From positions 2,852,001 through 2,916,000 of the forward strand of contig OX467090.1 of NCBI GenBank assembly GCA_950106755.1: a DNA stretch of 64,000 nucleotides. The letters are read 5' to 3'. A model generated the notes under the pieces. That model made no database searches. It was not told the origin of the DNA and saw nothing but the letters and a program-made list of their open reading frames with translations. This DNA comes from Climacium dendroides. Lineage: Eukaryota > Streptophyta > Bryopsida > Hypnales > Climaciaceae. Shown here in pieces: positions 57,460 through 64,000 of the stretch (position 1 is its first letter; each line of letters starts with the position of its first letter). The translations under genes were made by a program, and so were the position numbers.

Positions 57460-60400
57460 CAAAACCAGTGTAATCTCATGAAAGCTAAAGAATGTAGGAA
57501 GAGGAGGATACTGATGAACCGGTTGACAACTAAGCATCTCCATGCCAACCAATTTTGATTGCATTTTTTCAAGAATCTATGGCCTCCTTGTGCGGAAAAT
57601 TCTCCAAAGAATAGTAACTTTGGCCAAATATGTACATCACAAGTGGTAGATGCTTGCCAAAGTTTGTTTCTTTGGCAAGACTTTAGGAATTTCAAGGTTG
57701 AAAACACCTCTCATCTTTATAGAGCCCAACATTAAACAATAGCCTATCTTGGCTACTTTAAAATATTCAAAAATCAAGTTTCCTAAGTGCTGTAATTGTC
57801 ATAATTGTGCTAGGGCTTGATCACTAGATTGACATGGTAGTATGGTGTACAAATAGACTTAGCATTTGCTTTCATTGTGACTTTAATCAACCCTTGCTAG
57901 TTGTTTAACTTGGATGTAGAGAGCATTTCAGGGATAGTATAAGGCTTTCCACCATCATGCAAAGGCCACCCTCCATTCAAAAGCTTCACATGACAATAGA
58001 ATTTCTTGATCACTGACAATTGTTGTGGAAAGCTTTCATCCTCCCCTCATGTTTCAAATATTGTAGGTAAATGATGCCAAAAGCATCAAGTAATTCTTGC
58101 TTTGGAAATCTCTTGTCCAACTCATCACAAAGTGATTGAGTGATCTCTACAAAATATAAGGTAAAGAGCACTATATTCAAGAGAAGGAGTTGCTAAAAAT
58201 ATAAAAACAAAAAACAAAAAAAATTTAGATTTCCACTTTTGTCTCTCACATTTATGGGTATTAAACAACAAGCCATCAGGTCAATGTCTGAAGAATAAAC
58301 AATAAAAACAAGCCAACAAGTTGATCTTCAAACCCAAAGTAGTAACAATAGGCAATAAAAAACAAAATGACAATGAAGTTGAAACAAGTCCACGTGCACT
58401 TATAGAACTTGATAGCAACTACAATCTAAAACCAAAAGTGTTGGATCAAAAAAATATAGTGAAGGTGAAGGCAAAACCTCCCATTGTGACCCCAGATGCA
58501 AACTTGTAAAGGCATCACCAAGGCCAAACTTGCTAAAATGACAACAACCACAATGTAAAGAATACAAAGAATCTTCCAAATTGCACAACATGAAGGAATT
58601 GGCACTTGCATTTTCAAATGAGGGCGCTCTAGCATTCAAAGTAACAAAAGACTACAAATCTACAACAATGCATTTTTTTCCAAAAAACAAAGAACAATTG
58701 TTATTATGTGAAAAACTTGGAATTGATAGAATTAAAGGCATCAATCTTGAGATGCAACACCAAAACCATAGCAAATTGCCTCATGACAACAACAGAAATA
58801 GATTATAGAAGTAAATGCACATGGGTACAGTATCCCAAAGTACAAAAAATACAAACAAAAATCTTGCAATGTGAGGGAGACAAAGATGCTAATGTCTCTC
58901 TAAGCATAGTATTCCTTTAACCTAATTATCCTATAAAATGAGTGGCCACGATGGAACCGCCAATGCTATAGATCGATGGCAGAGGGTGAATCTTAGCAAA
59001 CACGTCACACCAATGTTGGCAAATGACTATGAATGATGGAAAAAAACCTTTTGCAACATTTTTATTAACAAGGTTCATAAAACTGTTCAATTTTATTTTT
59101 CTTGATTTTCTAGAATGTATGTTCAGTTCATGAAAAAACTAGATAGAATTTAGGTGAATTTTAGCCAGTTTGGGAATGTTGGTGCTACTAGTAGAAAGGA
59201 TGGGATCATTTGTTGAAAATAAGATGGTCCCTTTGTGTTCTTGTGCTTAAATGGCTCCATTTTTTGTTTTTTTGTTTTTCTTGCTATTTCTTTAGTGTCT
59301 AGCCTTTGTAGCTAACATGTGATTAGTTTCGTTTTTTTAATGTAGTAGATTTTTTTCATTTGTTCAAATAAAAAAAGTTCCAAGGCCATTTTAATGTCAA
59401 AAACCACTCAAAACTCTCACTTTTATTGCATTCACCCAAGACATAATTTTTTTTAGAATGTAACCATAGGATCTTGTTTTGCAATTCTTTTAGATCGTGT
59501 GATGAAAATTCCATGATGTTTGATCATATAGATTGAAAGATATTTGCATTTAAAGTGAAAAAATTTTTCTCAAGAAGATGCTTTGATTGTCCTCAAAACA
59601 AGAAACTCTATAATTTCTTCAGTACCAATTCAAATGTAATGAATCAAAGCTTCTCATTTAGACAAAATATAATATATGAAAAAAATGTAATAAAAATTTT
59701 CATTTCAATTTTCAACAAATTTTTTTTGTTGCCCAATCTCCCCCATTTTGAGGTTATTGTGGTACAACTTTACTCTTGGGCACCAATTTAAACAAAAATT
59801 ATGTTTCTAGAAGGCTAATAAGTTTTTCTATCTTATGAGAAAGTTTCAAAGATTTTCACCAAAAATGGAGCTCATAGAAACTTGCCCAAAATTCATTTTG
59901 TCCCCTGGAGGGACAATGGGACTTTAGAGGTTAAGAGAAATTGGTTGATGAAGAGTGTAGTTTGGCAATTTGTGCTCCTTTCTCTGTATCTAAATTTGAT
60001 CCATAAAATGATTGTTTCATGGTGTAAAATTGCACAATGGTGTTTTATACTATGATGTACAACAATGGAGAAAATTTTGGACTTTTTAAAAATATCTTGT
60101 AATTGATATGAATTTTTTTCACCTTTAATTCAATAATTCATGGTAATTTTAGATTTTCTTAAAAAAACATATCGTTGAAAAATAAGTACAAAAATTTCAT
60201 TCATAGACAGTTGCAATATAGGAACTTAAAGAAAGAGAGAGGAACTTTTAAGTTTGAAAAGTAATAAAAGGTTTATCTGTTTAAGGTCAAATATTTTTCC
60301 TCATTTACAAAAATGGTTTGCCAAACCTCATTATTATAAACCTCCCACAGTTTGTAACTTCACAATATAATGCACTCTAAATATGAGCACAAAATGTACT

Positions 60401-60686
60401 TATTATAAGAATGTTTTACAAAAGCTCAAACCGCCCGACTATAGAAAGAGATCTATCTCTAAAAAAAAAGTCTCCTCACTCCAAGCTTTGTCTTATATAA
60501 CAAAGACTATCAATAAAGACTATTAGTCCTTCTACTTGGAGTTATCTAACTCCAAATTTCATAGACCTTTCTTTGTTTAGGAGTTGTCTAACTCGAGTCC
60601 CCTTGTCCTCCAAACTGAAGTGCTCTAATTCCAATGTACAAATCCATAATTTGGAGATCTCTATCTCCAAGTAATCTTTGCTTATC
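57460..60686. other. Intergenic DNA with possible decayed coding sequence
   Basis: Between about 58320 and 58920 the plus strand is A-rich and reads as several consecutive, frame-shifted open stretches (for example 58321-58509 and 58581-58808). Their composition is protein-like (ALAFSNEGALAFKVTKDYKS) but match nothing I recognise; this could be an old retroelement or pseudogene. A family E copy lies at 59607-59900. Confidence 0.35.
59607..59900 (+). repeat. Dispersed repeat family E, copy 2
   Basis: Diverged match to 49975-50255; see that entry for the shared blocks. Confidence 0.6.
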
Positions 60687-60970
60687 CACTATACTAAAAT
60701 TGGTAAATAGTGTTGGGTGATAATTAGTGTTGTAGTGAATTGAATCATAGCCTTAACTATATTACTATTACCATTCCAACTTCTATATTTTGTTCCCATC
60801 TAACACTAAATGCACTCTCCTAGAAATGTTGAAGTGACCAAATTTTACTATAGAGCTAAAATAGTGTTAGAATGGATAAATAATGTTCTAACACTAACCT
60901 TGCAAATCACAATTAGTGTTATTATTGACAATTAGTGTAGCCAACACTATTTACCAATTTTAGTGTAGTG
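60687..60970. mobile_element. TIR element (MITE-like), 284 bases
   Basis: Opens CACTATACTAAAATTGGTAA and closes with its reverse complement ACCAATTTTAGTGTAGTG, giving inverted repeats of about 30 bases that continue through ATAGTGTTGG. The interior repeats ATTAGTGTT motifs. It carries no open frame. Its ends resemble CACTA, but no clear target duplication was seen. Confidence 0.75.
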
Positions 60971-61156
60971 CACATTTCATCATGAATTAATTCACGATCC
61001 ATAAATGCATTCATCCATCAAAGGTCATGCATCACACAATCATCATAAATTCTTTCATCTATCAATGCATTCATCCATCAAAGGTTCAAAGGTTGTGACA
61101 AGGGTCATGACATCATAACATCTATATCTTAAATGAGTTTGTTTTGTCCTCCAATC

Positions 61157-61915
61157 ATGTTCTTCGTATTGTTAGAAACCTCTCTATAAAGAGGGGTGTA
61201 TGGATTTGGTTTCATGGCATTTGGACCTAGCATGTACATGAAAGATATTAAATTTCAATTTTTTTATAAATTATAAAATTACCTTTATTTTATTTTGTTT
61301 ATAGCAACAACACAAGGCACACTATCCATACATCTAAACATTAAATTAAGTTGTTTGTTTGTTTGATTTGTTTTGTTACAATGAGATCTGTAAATTAGTG
61401 CATCTTCCAATGATGCTAGCGTGTGAGCCTCAAAATAATAGCTTACAAGCTATGAGCTTAGGTATAAGGCATGTACTCTACAACTATAAAGGTGCCTATA
61501 ACATGTGTACCTATATAATAGATACCCTACAACTATAGAAGGCGCCTACAATATATATACTTATATAATAGATACATGCTAACTATGGAAAATGTTTATA
61601 ACATAGGCACCTACATTGTAAATACATGTAACATAGATATCATGTAACCATAGAAGATGCCTATAATATAGGTACCTATAACCTAGGAATTTAGGTTTAT
61701 AGCCTTGAGATCCTAGGCTCACATACTAGCAACCCTAGTGTGTTTTCTAGTTGCAATCTTTGTGTTGTTAGAAAGCCCTTAGTAAAGAAGGGTGCATAGA
61801 CTTTGTTTTGTGGTGTTTAGACATACAATGTGAAAGTTATGGAATTTCTTGAATTAAAAAATTAAAAAATTACCTTTATTTTTTATTCTTATTGTGGCAA
61901 TAACACAAGACATAC
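61157..61915 (+). repeat. Two direct repeats of about 155 bases flanking a degenerate tandem array
   Basis: The stretches 61157-61325 and 61762-61915 share TTGTTAGAAA, AAGARGGGTG, RAATTACCTTTATTTT and GCAAYAACACAAGRCAYACTA in order. Between them, at about 61440-61690, lies a degenerate roughly 60-80-base repeat rich in CTATAACATAGGTACCTA motifs. The arrangement resembles terminal direct repeats around an internal segment, but no primer-binding site or gene is visible. Confidence 0.6.
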
Positions 61916-61925
61916 TAGTTATTAT

Positions 61926-63059
61926 TAACCAATGTTGGGGGGGCCTTTTTGCTCTTCTAGAAAGCGGGAGCCCCTAGTATAGCCACCCAATGATTATCTA
62001 TCAATCAAATTAAATTTACTCCTAGGGATCCAAGGAAAGATTATTCCAATCTCTAAAGGGGAATGTTTTGTTCATGGAAGATTGTCCCCTTTATTGCTCC
62101 ACAACTTATCCCTGAAAAAATACAAAATTTTTTTAGTTGCCATTGACAATGAAAATTAGAAAATTTTAATTCATTTTTGGAATCAAAGACTCCAAATTAG
62201 CTATGAGACGTGAAGAAATGCAAAATTAATGTGTCAGAAACTAAAGGTGAGATTTTTTATGTTTAGTTTGGGTTAGGGCAATAAAAGAAGCAATCTTCCG
62301 TGGTTGAATGGTTTAGGCTGCTCAACGCTTAATGGATGCTAATTAAGGCTAAAAAGTGGTCAATAGATGATTTGAATAGTTTAGATTGGTTAACCTTTAA
62401 ACGAAGATGAGGCCAAGAAGTTGATGAATGACTTGATGTTCACTATAGATACAAAGAATGCACCTATTGGTCCAATAAATCAAGAATTTTGGTGATTACC
62501 TTGGTCATGGGGGATGTATCCTTTTAGAATTAAGAATGTTATGTTGTGTGGCTTCAAGCACTGTATAGATTCGCAAGTGCCGCGAGGTAGAAGCCCCTAA
62601 GTATAATAAGACTCATTTAATTGATATTTTGAATAAGCCCTAAAGCAACACCCAGTTGGATCCAAAATTGACAAATGGGATACAAAAAGTTGTCACGATC
62701 ATGACAACAAAATTCAAGTTGGCCAATCTACTCCAAGTGATACAAGTTTAGAAGATGTTGATTTTGGATGTTGGGGACCAATTGTGTATTGGTCTACAGT
62801 TTACAATACGTACATCGACACAATTGTCTCCACAAATTTGTATAATATTCATACAAACTCAAAAAAATATGAAATCAATTTTGTTAGTTTCCTAAAGTCC
62901 TAAACCATTTCCTTACAAATGCACATCATTTTATTGTGTAGCTTCCCTTAAGATTTGCAAATCTTGAACAAGTGATAAAGTAAGGTACACTTACTTTTAG
63001 GTCTACCTTCCAACCGTACACTTGGAGCCTATTGAGGTGCAAATCTTGAGCCCAAAATT
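61926..63059. other. Intergenic DNA, nothing recognised
   Basis: AT-rich and without convincing open frames or repeats. Confidence 0.4.
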
Positions 63060-64000
63060 GGCTTGAATTTCGGACGTTAGATGGACGGACAAGATTACTC
63101 AGATGAGCGGTCCAGATGACTCAGCCCCGACCTGGTTTTCCTCTGAACCAGTGACGCTAAATCCGCCCGCAAGTCAGCCACAATCACACGCCGTTGGATG
63201 AAAAATCCCCCATGCCGACCGAAGTTCATCCATCTTCCCAACAGCGCGCTGGTTCTTTCCGTAATCGTCGGGGAAGTTGTAGAACTGTCGTGCTCGAGGT
63301 CTCCAGAGCGGCCTTTTCCAGCGGCGCCGGATAACTTAAAAGGTTCTGTCAAGGCGCTCTATTTACAGAGCTTCGCAGGTTCCTTGTTTCGTTGTTGCAG
63401 CGCAGTGAGCTTCGGTGAATCGGTGCTGGTCTTTCATTTGGCGTCGCTGAAGCTTTCAATGCATGCTTGAGCCTGCGGAACGGGACAGTGGTGAATAAGC
63501 GGCGACGATTAAATGAAAGTCTCGAGAAGAATGACGAGAGTTGAAGGAATGCCGATGTTGGATCCTTTCGTGCTCCTTTAACGACTTGCGTCTTCAGGTT
63601 TTGCGAGCGAGCTCTCAGGTACGTGATGCGCATTTTCAGTGTCTGTGTTCTGAATTTCTTTTTGCTTTTCTTGCTGAAGTAGGAGTGATTCGGTGATTTG
63701 TTGTGCGGCGTTATTGGAGTTCTGTTTGGAATTCCGCCTTTTCTTTAGATTGAGTTGCATTTATACAGTGAACTCCAGGATTTTTCTGTTTCTTAATTTG
63801 TTTGAATTGTGGATGAGGGATTTGATGCGAGTTGGAATTTTTAGTCTCGTTTCGGGATAGTCAATTAGTTAAAGCGAAAGTCGATGTTTGATCCTTTCGT
63901 GCTCCTCTAACGAGTTGCGCAATCAGATTTTTGCGAGCTCTCAGGTACATGATGCACGTTTTAAGTGGCTGCGTTCTGAATTTCATTGCTTTTCTTGCTG
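63060..64000 (+). promoter_or_regulatory. Probable promoter and 5' leader of a gene beyond the right edge
   Basis: Composition turns abruptly GC-rich at about 63060, as it does at the starts of the other genes. A possible 5' splice donor, CTCTCAG|GTACGTGAT, stands at about 63619/63620, followed by T-rich intron-like sequence. No coding exon with family resemblance is visible. The strand is inferred from the donor orientation. Confidence 0.45.
63554..64000 (+). repeat. Direct duplication, about 120 bases, 329 apart, in the right-edge leader
   Basis: Copy 1 at 63554-63676 and copy 2 at 63883-64000 share GATCCTTTCGTGCTCCT, GCGAGCTCTCAGGTACRTGA, TTCTGAATTTC and TTGCTTTTCTTGCTG. Each copy contains the same splice-donor-like CAG|GTAC. 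The second copy reaches the window edge and probably continues. Confidence 0.85.

Overview
The window looks like nuclear DNA from a land plant. The evidence is U2-type introns of about 90-950 bases, a cystathionine gamma-synthase with the plant-only MTO1 region, a transit-peptide-bearing organellar EF-P, plant telo-box motifs (TTTAGGG type) in first introns, and many small plant-style inverted-repeat elements. The AT-rich intergenic DNA, short introns and wide gene spacing would fit a bryophyte or another non-flowering plant. That placement is inference, and no species is assigned.

Five intron-containing genes could be read exon by exon. (1) 11322-14043, + strand: GINS subunit PSF2, 8 exons, 213 aa. 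(2) 16822-20951, - strand: cystathionine gamma-synthase, 11 exons, 546 aa. (3) 25713-26586, + strand: an LLPH-like nucleolar protein, 2 exons, 118 aa. (4) 30607-37331, - strand: DNA topoisomerase III beta, 16 exons, 869 aa, with C-terminal zinc fingers and an RG box. (5) 41561-45353, + strand: organellar elongation factor P, 7 exons, 240 aa. A sixth transcription unit probably begins near 63100-63650 and runs off the right edge. Its coding part is not in view. All exon joins were made by eye: they keep frame, use canonical sites except one GC donor, and give proteins of normal family length. The genes share no pathway. They cover DNA replication, methionine synthesis, ribosome biogenesis, DNA/RNA topology and organelle translation.

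The intergenic DNA is AT-rich and full of repeats. Positions 1-1660 hold a cluster of unrelated minisatellites. There is a CACTA-type MITE at 8736-8970 and an inverted-repeat element nested in another repeat at 15000-15182. A TIR-bounded region lies at 21484-23671. Several dispersed repeat families have copies between 9.6 and 60 kb. Two long hairpins lie at 55617-55837 and 57305-57459. No complete transposase, rRNA or tRNA gene was recognised.

The most interesting points are two. The MTO1 nascent-peptide region of CGS is intact, but alanine occupies the position of the Arabidopsis tryptophan linked to translational arrest. Separately, imperfect direct duplications recur in promoter-proximal introns or leaders (LLPH, EF-P and the right-edge unit), and two of these carry telo-box motifs.
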